Positions 44,142 to 53,142 are shown, counted from the stretch's first letter. The stretch is DNA of 64,000 nt from Shewanella sp. MR-4 (GCF_000014685.1 NC_008321.1:3469001-3533000), one strand, 5' to 3'. Notes: generated from the sequence alone by a model not told the origin. Program-made: numbers and translations.

Positions 44142-45677
44142 TTAAACCTTTGTAGAACGAGCCTGCTCAAAGGCCTGCTTTAAGCCTTCAAGCCAATCTC
44201 GATGTTTTAATAGCATTGAAGCCGCTTTAACGACTAGCTGATCATTTCCTTTCATTAATGCATCACAATGCTGAACTTCTTGTGCTGATAAGACTGTAGC
44301 AGCCGTGTTGAACTTCATTCCATACAACACATAAAGGAAGTTTTTATGGTCGAACAACTCAAAACGCCCAAAAAAATCAGATGCATAAGGAGGTCTTAAG
44401 GCAAAACGCGCAAGTCGCTGATGTAGCTCCTCAGATATAGTCTCGCTCTTTTTATTATCGAGCCAGAAATCCGAGTCTGTTCTATCTGAAATGCAGTAAT
44501 GCAATTTAATAAAGTCCACGACTCTTTCCCACACATAGGTCGTGACCTGATTATAGTGAGGCGTGAGCACATCGATATCTTCCAGATGTCGAGGGAAATT
44601 AAGTGCAAGTAATTCAGCAGAAAAGTCCGATACCAATATCGACGTTGCTTCTAGCGGTTCCACAAAGCCTTGCGCTAACCCTAATGCAACACAATTCTGA
44701 TGCCAAAATGTTTCTCTGTAGCCGACCTTCATTGGAATTTTACGCGGATTAAATTGAGCTTTATCGATGCTTAGATAGTCGGCGTATAAGCCTAACGCTT
44801 CGTCATCACTCATATGGCGACTAGAATACACAAAACCAGTACCACGCCGAGTCGTGAGTGGAATATCCCAAATCCAGCCTGCTTTATGGGCTGTCGCTGT
44901 GGTGTAGGGGTTAATCTCCTCATCGGCACCCAGTGCAACCTGCTGAACGAGTACTGTATCAGTTAGTAACTCATCAGCTTTACTCACAAAAGGCACTTTG
45001 AGGGTTTTATCAATTAAGATTGAAGCAAATCCACTGCAATCCACATAAAAATCAAATGCGAGTGAAGTATCATCCGCAGTCACTAAATGGGTAATTCGGC
45101 CGGATTGACAAACTTCGGCACCTTTAATCGTGGCAAATTGATGCTTTACCTTAAATCTCGACTTGGCGTTGTTAGCGAGAAGAACTGCAAATTTCAAGGC
45201 GTTGAAGTGATAGGCATAGGACAGTGCGCCTTCATAATCGCCAGAACCTTTACGTTTAGGCGATAATCCTAACTCACAAATCCGAGCTTGGATCCCGACA
45301 TCATCAAAGGGCCGGTCAGCAGCATTTGCCAGCCAATAATTCGATACATCGACACCCGCGGGATAGGGGGTATCAAAACTATGATAGTAATGATTTTCTC
45401 CATGTCGTTCTGGGTCTAACCAATTAACAAATTTAATCCCTTGCTTAAAAGTTGCATCGCAAGTCAGTAGCATCTCAGCCTCTGAAATACCAAAACGTTT
45501 CAGCCCTTTGGCAAGATAAGGCACACTTCCTTCCCCCACGCCAATGGTTGGTACGTCTAAAGATTCTATCAGGGTGATCTCGATTTCCGGGTCGTGACAT
45601 AACTCTGCGCCCAAATGGTTTGCGGCTAACCAACCCGCTGTTCCGCCACCAATAATTGCAATGCGTTTGATTTTCAT
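44142..45677 (-). CDS. Flavin-dependent tryptophan-halogenase family protein
   Basis: A 511-aa member of the PrnA/tryptophan 7-halogenase family. The FAD motif IAIIGGGTAGWLAANHLG is at residues 7-24. A lysine equivalent to the catalytic Lys79 of PrnA occurs in TFKQGIKFVNW (Lys78). The WxWxIP motif that blocks monooxygenation is present as WIWDIP near residue 269. This suggests a functional halogenase, but the substrate need not be tryptophan: halogenase-like genes next to TonB receptors of sugar regulons are common in marine gammaproteobacteria and largely uncharacterised. It lies downstream of the TonB receptor, with a terminator in between. Confidence 0.88.
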   Translation of the reverse strand: MKIKRIAIIGGGTAGWLAANHLGAELCHDPEIEITLIESLDVPTIGVGEGSVPYLAKGLKRFGISEAEMLLTCDATFKQGIKFVNWLDPERHGENHYYHSFDTPYPAGVDVSNYWLANAADRPFDDVGIQARICELGLSPKRKGSGDYEGALSYAYHFNALKFAVLLANNAKSRFKVKHQFATIKGAEVCQSGRITHLVTADDTSLAFDFYVDCSGFASILIDKTLKVPFVSKADELLTDTVLVQQVALGADEEINPYTTATAHKAGWIWDIPLTTRRGTGFVYSSRHMSDDEALGLYADYLSIDKAQFNPRKIPMKVGYRETFWHQNCVALGLAQGFVEPLEATSILVSDFSAELLALNFPRHLEDIDVLTPHYNQVTTYVWERVVDFIKLHYCISDRTDSDFWLDNKKSETISEELHQRLARFALRPPYASDFFGRFELFDHKNFLYVLYGMKFNTAATVLSAQEVQHCDALMKGNDQLVVKAASMLLKHRDWLEGLKQAFEQARSTKV

Positions 45678-45696
45678 CGGCTTTGACTCATCTATA

Positions 45697-45723
45697 AAAA
45701 AGCCCAGTCGAGACTGGGCTTTT
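45697..45723 (-). terminator. Terminator between the TonB receptor and the halogenase
   Basis: AGCCCAGT / ACTGGGCT (45701-45708 and 45713-45720), loop CGAG. On the minus strand it is followed by TTTTTTAT. It sits just after the TonB-receptor stop (45740) and before the halogenase start (45677), so it should reduce halogenase expression relative to the receptor. Confidence 0.85.
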
Positions 45724-45739
45724 AGACTAAAACAACATA

Positions 45740-48403
45740 TTAGAATACAAAACTTGCGCCTAACTTGTAGGTAGTTTCGCCTTTAAACGACCATGTTGGG
45801 AAATCGTCTTGGAGTGCAGGTTTAACTTCTGTGCCTACGCCAGCCGCACCATATTGCACATCGTCTTCAGCTGTTAAGTTAACAATTTCAAGACGTAAAG
45901 CAATGGCTTCTGTAACGTTCCAACCTAAAGTCACATCCAGAGTACCAAAGGCATCGTGCATGCGGTTACCGTAGTATTTGCCGTATTCACGAACCATATA
46001 CTCAGAACGCCAGTTATAAGCTGCACGAGCTGAGAAATCATCATTTTCCCAGTAACCCACTAAGTTCGCACTGTGCTTAGAAGACTCAGTGAACATACCG
46101 ATGTTATCAGTATACACTTCGGCAGGAGCGGTACCATCTGCGTAGGTATAGTTAGCGTTAACACCGAAACCATTGTCGAAAGCGTGGTTTAACTGTAACT
46201 CGATACCATCGATCTCACCACCACCCGCGTTTTCATAATTGTTTACAGTCCAATTATCGGCAGGGGTTTCTAAGTCATTGTTCACTACGCCAATCTGTTG
46301 ATTGTATTGGGTAGTAGCAACAATGAAGTTACTGATATCTTTGATAAAGTATGTAGCAGAAACTAAGTTGCCATCACCATAGTAGTATTCAAGGCTTAAG
46401 TCAGCTTGTGAAGACTTCATTGGCTTTAAGCCAGGATTACCGTAGGTGATCTCTTCGTTACCACGTCTATCATCTGGATAACCAGTTGATGTTGATAAGA
46501 ATAAGTTATCGTAGTTAGGACGAGTAATTGCTTGTCCTGCTGACATACGTAAGATCAAGTCAGGTGCAAGGTCGAAAGAAATGTTAAAGCTTGGCAATAC
46601 ATCACTGTAGCTGTCGCTGATGCTATGGATTTCTTCGCTCCAACCTTGGTTCACACTTAAAACGTCTGCCGGCGAGTTATCGATGATATGACCGCTAGAA
46701 GTCACGTCAGTTTGGATGTAGCGTAAACCGAAGTTACCACGGAAGCCTTCACCGTCGAATGAGAACATACCGTACATCGAGAAGTTATCTTCTTCGATCA
46801 GGCCGTAAGCTGAACGGCTATAAGCAAATTGGTCAACTAGAGATTCTGTCGCGTTGATCATTGCATCAAGGTCGGCCTTAGGAATAGTCCAACCGTCATA
46901 GCCTAACTTCATGGTGCCGCTGTAAAGATCTGAAGTCTTGAACTCATTCTTCTTAGCTGGGTCGTAAATAGCACGGTATTCACTCTTTTCAAATTCATGT
47001 TGAGTGTAACGCACGCCGGTTTCAAACTTATTGATAACGCCAAAATCTAAGTCAAAATCAACATCTAACTGCAGATAAGTTTCTTCGTCAGAGTTAGGTC
47101 CTTTGATACCAGTCCAAGTTGAAGTACCAACAGTAGTGTCTAGCTGATCTTGGGTGAATCCCATGTCACGGCCATTGATGTCAATTTGCTTGCCAGTCGC
47201 ATCAACGGTACCCGCCCATTTCACCTGACCAAACTTGTCACCCCACCAACCATAACCAAAGTTAGCACTCATCTGAGTACCGCCTTCAGCCTTAGTTTTA
47301 CCTGCTACACCAGAGATAGCAAAACCGTCACCTTTATAATCCGCATTTAACTCAAAGGTATCAGATGTCATTTCACCTTTACGTGCCCAGTTTTGGAAGA
47401 ACACGTTAGATGGGTCACTTTCTGGAGTTACGCTCAGAGTACACACACCCGCAGCGTTAAACTGTTTACAGTGAGAAGCTCCTTCACCCCAGTTAGTGTC
47501 GGTTTCGATATACATGTTGGCACCAATACTATCAGCACCAAGCTTGAGTGATAGTACGTGAGCACCAAATTCTAAATTGTCTGTTGGACGGAATTGCACT
47601 GTTGCATCGAGCGCAGTCCGCTCTTGTTCTTGCAGGAAGCTAGAGGGTTGAACCGAAGAACGGCCGCCCCAGTCGAGGTCCGCTTCAGTACCAGTACGCA
47701 GATATTCACGGTCAATGTATGACCCAGCGACTAAAACACCGAAGGTTTCATCGTCATTTTTCCAGCTATATAAACCAGATAGCTCAGGTGCAACATCTTC
47801 GTTCACTGAACCGTATTCACCTTTAACAGAGGCAAATACAGAGTTCGCATCCATATCTAACGGTTTACGAGTCTTAACAATCACAGTACCACCGATACCA
47901 CCCTCAACGAGGTTAGCTTGGGTAGACTTATACACTTCCATACCACCAATCAGTTCTGATGGCAGCATAGAGTAGTTGAATGAACGGTCTACGTTCATTT
48001 GATCATACCAACCTGTTGATGCAACGTTTTGACCATTCAAAGTAGTCAACGTCATTAACGGATCGGTACCACGAATAGAAACAGAGCTACCTTGACCAAA
48101 TGTGCGGCCAACAGTCACACCAGGAACACGTCCTAAAGCTTGACCTACGTCAGAATCAGGAAATTTACCGATATCTTCAGCCGTTACCGCATCAACAACT
48201 GCATTTGAAAATCGTTTTTCGTTGATATTGGCTTTGTTTGAAGCACGAATACCGCGCACTTCAATCTTTTCAATATTTTCAGGTACCGCTGCTGCAGCGG
48301 CTGCTTCAGCCTCTGCAGCAACAGCACTGATTGAAACAGCGCTGCCGAGTAGGATAGCAATGTTTGTAGCTAGTACACTTTTCTTAAAGGATGATGGTCG
48401 CAT
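45740..48403 (-). CDS. TonB-dependent outer-membrane receptor (chitooligosaccharide/GlcNAc type)
   Basis: 887 aa from the ATG at 48403 (GAAGGG 7 bases upstream, which favours it over 48451). It has a signal peptide (SVLATNIAILLGSAVSISAV), a plug domain (FSNAVVDAVTAEDIGKFPDS, DVGQALGRVPGVTVGRTFGQ, SVSIRGTDP) and a long beta-barrel ending in YKLGASFVF with the terminal Phe. This is the IncG/CirA-type sugar receptor family used by Shewanella and Xanthomonas for oligosaccharides. An Ala/Glu-rich stretch and a TonB-box-like IEKIEVRGI precede the plug. A NagR box lies ~57 bases upstream. It would import chitin oligomers with TonB/ExbBD energy. Confidence 0.93.
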   Translation of the reverse strand: MRPSSFKKSVLATNIAILLGSAVSISAVAAEAEAAAAAAVPENIEKIEVRGIRASNKANINEKRFSNAVVDAVTAEDIGKFPDSDVGQALGRVPGVTVGRTFGQGSSVSIRGTDPLMTLTTLNGQNVASTGWYDQMNVDRSFNYSMLPSELIGGMEVYKSTQANLVEGGIGGTVIVKTRKPLDMDANSVFASVKGEYGSVNEDVAPELSGLYSWKNDDETFGVLVAGSYIDREYLRTGTEADLDWGGRSSVQPSSFLQEQERTALDATVQFRPTDNLEFGAHVLSLKLGADSIGANMYIETDTNWGEGASHCKQFNAAGVCTLSVTPESDPSNVFFQNWARKGEMTSDTFELNADYKGDGFAISGVAGKTKAEGGTQMSANFGYGWWGDKFGQVKWAGTVDATGKQIDINGRDMGFTQDQLDTTVGTSTWTGIKGPNSDEETYLQLDVDFDLDFGVINKFETGVRYTQHEFEKSEYRAIYDPAKKNEFKTSDLYSGTMKLGYDGWTIPKADLDAMINATESLVDQFAYSRSAYGLIEEDNFSMYGMFSFDGEGFRGNFGLRYIQTDVTSSGHIIDNSPADVLSVNQGWSEEIHSISDSYSDVLPSFNISFDLAPDLILRMSAGQAITRPNYDNLFLSTSTGYPDDRRGNEEITYGNPGLKPMKSSQADLSLEYYYGDGNLVSATYFIKDISNFIVATTQYNQQIGVVNNDLETPADNWTVNNYENAGGGEIDGIELQLNHAFDNGFGVNANYTYADGTAPAEVYTDNIGMFTESSKHSANLVGYWENDDFSARAAYNWRSEYMVREYGKYYGNRMHDAFGTLDVTLGWNVTEAIALRLEIVNLTAEDDVQYGAAGVGTEVKPALQDDFPTWSFKGETTYKLGASFVF

Positions 48404-48459
48404 CTCGTTTCCCTTCCATAACTTTATTATCGTTTTAGTATTCATAACCATTCCGATGG

Positions 48460-48477
48460 AATGACAACGCTGTCATG
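48460..48477. promoter_or_regulatory. NagR operator of the TonB receptor
   Basis: AATGACAACGCTGTCATG, with symmetric ATGACA / TGTCAT arms. Confidence 0.9.
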
Positions 48478-48733
48478 TCTAGTGCAAACATTACACAATA
48501 ATTAACAGCCTTGCCACAACAAAATAACTCTGGACGAAAAAAAATGTCATAAAGCGAAGTGTTGAGAAGTGAAAAATCAATATATTTTAGCAAAAATAAT
48601 CACTTAGATATTTTGATGTAAAATTACAACTTACAACCGAGTGTTAACAGTTGAAAAATGCCTCAGTTTGTAACAATTCAGCATTGCTATACGCGGTAAA
48701 TGCTCGCACTATAAGAAGCATAATAAAAAGTAA

Positions 48734-48751
48734 GCTGACAACGCTGTCGGC
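48734..48751. promoter_or_regulatory. NagR operator upstream of nagR
   Basis: GCTGACAACGCTGTCGGC: the core is conserved but the outer A/T positions are replaced by G/C. It suggests autoregulation of nagR. Confidence 0.8.
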
Positions 48752-48829
48752 TTGTAAATTGCGCCTAAAGGATTTAGGTTCATCAATTAGCTAGCCCTTC
48801 GCACATTTGAATAAAGAGTTTGTAGATCA

Positions 48830-49846
48830 ATGAAAGTCACTATCAACGACGTCGCTAAATATGCTGGAGTGTCAATCAAGACAGTTTCCCGCGTAACCAA
48901 TAACGAACCTTCGGTAAAACAAGCCACGGTTGATAAAGTGAACGAGGCCATCAAGGCATTAAACTACCAGCCCAATCTCGCGGCCAGAAACCTTGCTGGC
49001 ACAAAATCCTATGCCATTGGTTTTATTTATGATAATCCCAACGCTTATTACATTATTGATATGCAAAACGGGATTTTGTCGGCCTGTAAAGATAAAGGCT
49101 ATGAGCTGGTTATTCATCCTTGTAACGCCAAATCTGACACCATTTGTGATGAACTGACTCAACTCGTGAAACATTCGCGACTGGCTGGTTTAGTGTTAAC
49201 ACCGCCTCTTTCTGAAGATCCTAAAGTACTTAAAGCCTTAAGTGATATTGAGGCCAACTATGTGCGAATTATTGCCGGCGAAGGTAATAAGGAGCAGGAT
49301 GGACTGACGATTTTAGTCAATGACAAATTTGGTGCGGTTGAGATTACTCAGCATTTGATCGACTTAGGCCATAAAGAAATTGCCTTTTTAAGTGGTGATC
49401 TACACCACGAGTCTACCAAAGAGCGGTTACTTGGTTATAAACAAGCATTAACAAAAAATCGCCTGCTTCTGAATGAAGATTACATAATTGAAGGAAAATA
49501 TTCATTTGAGTCGGGTGTAGAAGGGGCTAACACCCTGATCAAACAGAAGAACCGTCCAACAGCGATTGTTGCCTGTAACGACGAAATTGCAGCAGGGGCA
49601 CTTTTTGCTGCTCGTTTAGCAGGGCTAGATATCCCTGGCGATCTATCCATTGTCGGCTTCGAAGACAGCCCATTCTCACGCCAAACCTGGCCAAAACTAA
49701 CAACAGTGCATCAACCTAACGCTGAAATTGCCCAAGTGGCAACAGAGCTGTTAATCGCGAAACGCCGTGAACAAGATGCCAAGTTTGCAAAAACATTTAC
49801 GCCAGAGCCAGTGATCCGAGACTCTTCAGCCTCTCCCAAACATTAA
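48830..49846 (+). CDS. nagR: LacI-family transcriptional regulator NagR
   Basis: 338 aa. N-terminal LacI helix-turn-helix (TINDVAKYAGVSIKTVSRVT) with the hinge helix (NYQPNLAARNLAGTKS), then a periplasmic-binding-protein-like sensor domain (SYAIGFIYDNPNAYYIIDMQ; TAIVACNDEIAAGALFAARL; GDLSIVGFEDSPFSRQTWPK). Orthologs in Shewanella repress GlcNAc genes. Six matching palindromes around the surrounding genes support the same role. Effector is expected to be GlcNAc-6-P or GlcN-6-P. A box upstream suggests autoregulation. Confidence 0.93.
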   Translation: MKVTINDVAKYAGVSIKTVSRVTNNEPSVKQATVDKVNEAIKALNYQPNLAARNLAGTKSYAIGFIYDNPNAYYIIDMQNGILSACKDKGYELVIHPCNAKSDTICDELTQLVKHSRLAGLVLTPPLSEDPKVLKALSDIEANYVRIIAGEGNKEQDGLTILVNDKFGAVEITQHLIDLGHKEIAFLSGDLHHESTKERLLGYKQALTKNRLLLNEDYIIEGKYSFESGVEGANTLIKQKNRPTAIVACNDEIAAGALFAARLAGLDIPGDLSIVGFEDSPFSRQTWPKLTTVHQPNAEIAQVATELLIAKRREQDAKFAKTFTPEPVIRDSSASPKH

Positions 49847-49863
49847 TTTTCAGCCCTGCAAGG

Positions 49864-49906
49864 CTAAAACAAAACAGAGAGCCAAGGCTCTCTGTTTTGT
49901 TTTTAG
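49864..49906. terminator. Bidirectional terminator between nagR and ndh
   Basis: A long near-perfect stem, AACAAAACAGAGAGCC / GGCTCTCTGTTTTGTT, with loop AA and T-tracts on both sides, between two convergent genes. Confidence 0.92.
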
Positions 49907-51196
49907 TTAATGCAATTTCAGCTTTGGCCTTTGCCATTTCAGCAGCTTTTGCGCAATGCGATAAATAATTGCGGAGAACCAGCCATATAGGCTCGCTAAG
50001 TGTCTTTGGTATAACGAAATATACATGATCCTTGCGATATGACCTTCCACGAAGAAAGTCCCAGAACGCAAATTCCCCATTAGATTACCGATCGCAGAAA
50101 AACGACTTAAAGACACCAGAGAACCATAGTCTTTATACACAAAAGGTTTTTCTGCCTTCCCTTGCAAACGGCTCACAATATTCTCATACAGGGTATCCGC
50201 CATTTGTGCTGCCGCTTGAGCGCGCGGTGGCACAGGTTGACCCGACTCCAAAATTAATAGAGCGCAATCCCCAAGTGCATAAATGTCTTGATGGCCTTTA
50301 ACTCGCATACAAGCATCAACTTCCACTTGATTGCGTGGCGTAATGGGTAACTTAGAGAAGTTTTGAAACGCTTTTGGACCTTTCACACCAGCCGCCCACA
50401 CTTTAAGTCCCGCTTCGATAACGTCACCATCCTGTGTAATAAAGCCATCGCGGGTGACTTCCTTAACCTGCACCCCGATATGCAAACGGATGCCAATTTT
50501 ATCCAATACCGCTTGAGCTCTTGCGCTCACACGTTCGGGTAACTGTGGGAGAATTTTGGGAGAGGCTTCAATAAGATGCACATCAAGATGATGCTTAGAG
50601 ATATTGAGGTAGCCATACTCTTTCACCGATTCAATGACATGGTGAAGCTCTGCGGCTAATTCGACACCAGTGGCACCTGCGCCAACAATACCTATACTTA
50701 CTTTCTCTTGTGTTTCATTGAGTTGCAGTAATGCATCCAATAATTTTTGATGGAATAAGTTAGCGTTATCTAAACTATCAAGGAAAATACAATGCTTCTC
50801 AGCACCTAGGGTATTAAAGCTATTAGAGACCCCGCCTAAGGCTAGCACTAAGTAATCGTATTCAATTTGACGGGGCTCAAGCAGCAATTCACCCGAGTCA
50901 CTATAAACCGCAGCAAGTTGGATGGTTTTGGCATCGGGTTCACATTGCTCAATTTCGCCACGAATGTATCGATAACCATTCTTAAGGCCATGATCTCGAT
51001 ACAACAATCCCTCTATAGACTGGTCAATAACCCCAACAGCTACTTCGTGTAATTTTGGCTTCCAAATATGGATTGGGCTTTTATCAATTAAGCAAACATC
51101 GACGACATCACTACCGCCCATCTTGCGGCCTAATTTAGAGGCTAGCGCTAAACCTGCCGCCCCACCACCTACTATCACGATTCGTTTCGTAGCCAA
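49907..51196 (-). CDS. ndh: Type II NADH dehydrogenase
   Basis: A 429-aa non-proton-pumping NADH:quinone oxidoreductase. N-terminal FAD-binding motif (IVIVGGGAAGLALASKLG) and an NADH-binding motif (VSIGIVGAGATGVELAAELH) near residue 170. IYALGDCALL and PPRAQAAAQMADTLYENIVS occur towards the end. The C-terminal basic amphipathic segment (IIYRIAQKLLKWQRPKLKLH) fits peripheral attachment to the inner membrane. It donates NADH electrons to quinone. Stand-alone gene; no start ambiguity was noted. Confidence 0.94.
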   Translation of the reverse strand: MATKRIVIVGGGAAGLALASKLGRKMGGSDVVDVCLIDKSPIHIWKPKLHEVAVGVIDQSIEGLLYRDHGLKNGYRYIRGEIEQCEPDAKTIQLAAVYSDSGELLLEPRQIEYDYLVLALGGVSNSFNTLGAEKHCIFLDSLDNANLFHQKLLDALLQLNETQEKVSIGIVGAGATGVELAAELHHVIESVKEYGYLNISKHHLDVHLIEASPKILPQLPERVSARAQAVLDKIGIRLHIGVQVKEVTRDGFITQDGDVIEAGLKVWAAGVKGPKAFQNFSKLPITPRNQVEVDACMRVKGHQDIYALGDCALLILESGQPVPPRAQAAAQMADTLYENIVSRLQGKAEKPFVYKDYGSLVSLSRFSAIGNLMGNLRSGTFFVEGHIARIMYISLYQRHLASLYGWFSAIIYRIAQKLLKWQRPKLKLH

Positions 51197-51350
51197 AATA
51201 ACAACCTCAACAAGCCTATTTAAGTGGCTAAGTTATACCATGGAACAGATAAGAGATAACTACTTTAGTCTAACTAAAGAGGCAATTTTGCATTAAAGAT
51301 ATTTCAGGAACAGAAAGACTTAGTCCCATTAATCATAAATTTTAAGCAAC

Positions 51351-51371
51351 AAAAAAGGGCCTAATGGCCCT
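51351..51371 (-). terminator. Terminator of the PII gene
   Basis: AGGGCC / GGCCCT stem (51356-51361 and 51366-51371), loop TAAT, with TTTTTT following on the minus strand, 18 bases after the stop at 51389. Confidence 0.8.
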
Positions 51372-51388
51372 CTCTTTAAACGGATAAA

Positions 51389-51727
51389 TCACACCGCTTC
51401 TTCGTTTTCTTCACCAGTTCGAATGCGGATAACACGTTCTACATCGGTTACGAAAATCTTACCATCGCCGATTTTACCTGTACGAGCTGTTTCCACAATA
51501 ACATCAATCGCTTGGTCGACTAAATCATCTTGAATCACGAGTTCAATTTTCACTTTAGGTAAAAAGTCGACCATATACTCAGCACCACGGTAAAGCTCGG
51601 TGTGCCCTTTTTGACGGCCGAAGCCTTTGACTTCAAGCACTGTCATCCCCGTGATACCTATCTCAGCAAGTGACTCGCGTACATCATCCAATTTAAAAGG
51701 CTTAATAATCGCTTCAACTTTTTTCAT
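51389..51727 (-). CDS. glnB: Nitrogen regulatory protein P-II (GlnB/GlnK family)
   Basis: 112 aa from the ATG at 51727 (GAGGA 7 bases upstream; the TTG one codon earlier is not needed). The T-loop carries the uridylylation tyrosine in ELYRGAEYMVDF (Tyr51). MKKVEAIIKPFKLDDVRESL at the N-terminus and TGKIGDGKIFV in the C-terminal part are the two PII signatures. It senses 2-oxoglutarate/ATP and signals nitrogen status to GlnD, GlnE and NtrB. No amtB is adjacent, so GlnB rather than GlnK is favoured, but the sequence alone does not settle it. Confidence 0.93.
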   Translation of the reverse strand: MKKVEAIIKPFKLDDVRESLAEIGITGMTVLEVKGFGRQKGHTELYRGAEYMVDFLPKVKIELVIQDDLVDQAIDVIVETARTGKIGDGKIFVTDVERVIRIRTGEENEEAV

Positions 51728-51964
51728 CAAACATTCCTCGGCACTTGCTGACAGATAATCAAATAGAATGCCATTAGCTTACACGGGGTTAGGCGATTAT
51801 TGAAGTATAGGTAGCGCTTTCCTCATAAAACACAGTTTCTATAAAACAATTCTTAGTCCGTAAAAATCTAAAAGGCTCATTGGTGCGCTTCTATACTATA
51901 ACAGCAGCAGTTTTGCTCCAAAGGCTCGTAGGATGCGAGCGACATTTATAACAAAGGAACTGTT

Positions 51965-52477
51965 ATGAAAACTCTACCACATGGCTTTAGCTTGATTGAA
52001 CTCATCACTACGGTATCCATTTCTACCATTCTGTTATCGATTGGTGCTCCCTCGTTAAGCGATTTCAACACGAGATTCAGGGCTGATAGTAATATCAAAG
52101 TCATCCAGCAAACACTGATGCTCGCCCGAAATCATGCTATTTCCTTCAATCGAAAAGTGACTGTCTGTGCCTTAAGCAACAATCAGTGCACATCTAACTG
52201 GCAGCTTGGTTTAACAGTATTTATTGATGTTAACAGCAATAGTCAACTCGATGGCAATGAAACGACTATTTTTACCACTAACGCTTTTAATGCCAGAGAT
52301 ACAGTTATCTACAATCGAACCTTAATTCGTTTTCAACCAGATGGTCTTGCCTCTGGTACTAATGGAACATTGAAGTATTGCCCATCAAGTCCCACCAGCC
52401 CATACTCACGAGGGATTGTGGTAAATCAAGCTGGCAGGGCAAGACTATCGACTGATGCCAATATCCGCTGCGGATAA
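51965..52477 (+). CDS. FimT/GspH-type minor pseudopilin
   Basis: 170 aa with a type III (prepilin) signal: short basic leader MKTLPHG, cleavage before F, then FSLIELITTVSISTILLSIG, with Glu5 of the mature protein present. The C-terminal domain is a GspH/FimT fold (FRADSNIKVIQQTLMLARNH, VTVCALSNNQCTSNWQLGL) with Cys residues that may form disulfides. AAAGGA precedes the ATG by 6 bases. Such proteins initiate pilus assembly; FimT homologs can also bind DNA in natural transformation. Followed by a second FimT-like gene 155 bases later. Confidence 0.87.
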   Translation: MKTLPHGFSLIELITTVSISTILLSIGAPSLSDFNTRFRADSNIKVIQQTLMLARNHAISFNRKVTVCALSNNQCTSNWQLGLTVFIDVNSNSQLDGNETTIFTTNAFNARDTVIYNRTLIRFQPDGLASGTNGTLKYCPSSPTSPYSRGIVVNQAGRARLSTDANIRCG

Positions 52478-52631
52478 ATGGCGAGAATTGATAGAGGCCA
52501 ATATCAACTGACAACATAAAAGGATTGAGACTATCTTTTAGAATTTAAACAGCACAAAGGATGCAACTTAGATACTGAAATCCCGCCTATTCTCGCTTAT
52601 ACTTTAGTTTGTATAAGTGAGGGTTGAGTGC

Positions 52632-53114
52632 ATGCTAAATAAATTGCTTGGTTTCACACTGGTTGAACTGATGGTTACTATTGCAGTGGCTGCAATATTA
52701 TTAACTATCGGAGTACCATCTTTAATATCCGTCTATGAAGGTGTGCGCGTTAATAATAATATCGCCAAAATTCATGACATTATGGTTTTTGCCAGAAATC
52801 AAGCCGTCAGTTATGGCGCAACAATTAAAGTTTGCGCATCAAATGGAAGTGCATGTGGTACAAATTGGGGAAATGGGATTAAAGTGATCAGCCCTGATAA
52901 TAAAGATATTCGCGTTATTGACGCATTCAATACAAATGACAGTGTAAAAAGCAATTCGGCGAGTTTTACCTTTAGCTCTGAAGGCATGTTATCAGCAAAC
53001 AGCGCTGTAGAAATCATCTACTGCCCTGGAGGCTCCGCGACAAACTCCAAGAGTGTAAACATAAGCTCTAGCGGACTAATCTCCTACGGAGCAGATGGTA
53101 AAAGCTGTTCATGA
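52632..53114 (+). CDS. FimT/GspH-type minor pseudopilin (second copy)
   Basis: 160 aa from the ATG at 52632 (GAGGG 8 bases upstream; the GTG at 52617 is less likely). Prepilin leader MLNKLLG with FTLVELMVTIAVAAILLTIG and Glu5. The GspH/FimT-like domain contains IKVCASNGSACGTNWGNGI, matching the first copy at VTVCALSNNQCTSNW. The two are paralogs about 35-40% alike by eye. It is convergent with the pilE-tapY2 end of the minor pilin operon. In other gammaproteobacteria fimT/fimU is part of that operon rather than opposed to it. Confidence 0.86.
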   Translation: MLNKLLGFTLVELMVTIAVAAILLTIGVPSLISVYEGVRVNNNIAKIHDIMVFARNQAVSYGATIKVCASNGSACGTNWGNGIKVISPDNKDIRVIDAFNTNDSVKSNSASFTFSSEGMLSANSAVEIIYCPGGSATNSKSVNISSSGLISYGADGKSCS

Positions 53115-53142
53115 GCCAGAAGATATGTCCGCACACATAAGC

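Larger units (their letters stand above)
48404..48829. other. Divergent regulatory region between the TonB receptor and nagR
   Basis: 426 bases, very AT-rich, containing NagR boxes at 48460-48477 and 48734-48751 (centres 274 bases apart). No gene is credible. Confidence 0.8.

Noticed and set aside
48541..48560. TGTCAT half-site resembling the NagR arm
   Set aside because: No opposing arm at the correct distance; only the two full palindromes in this gap were kept.
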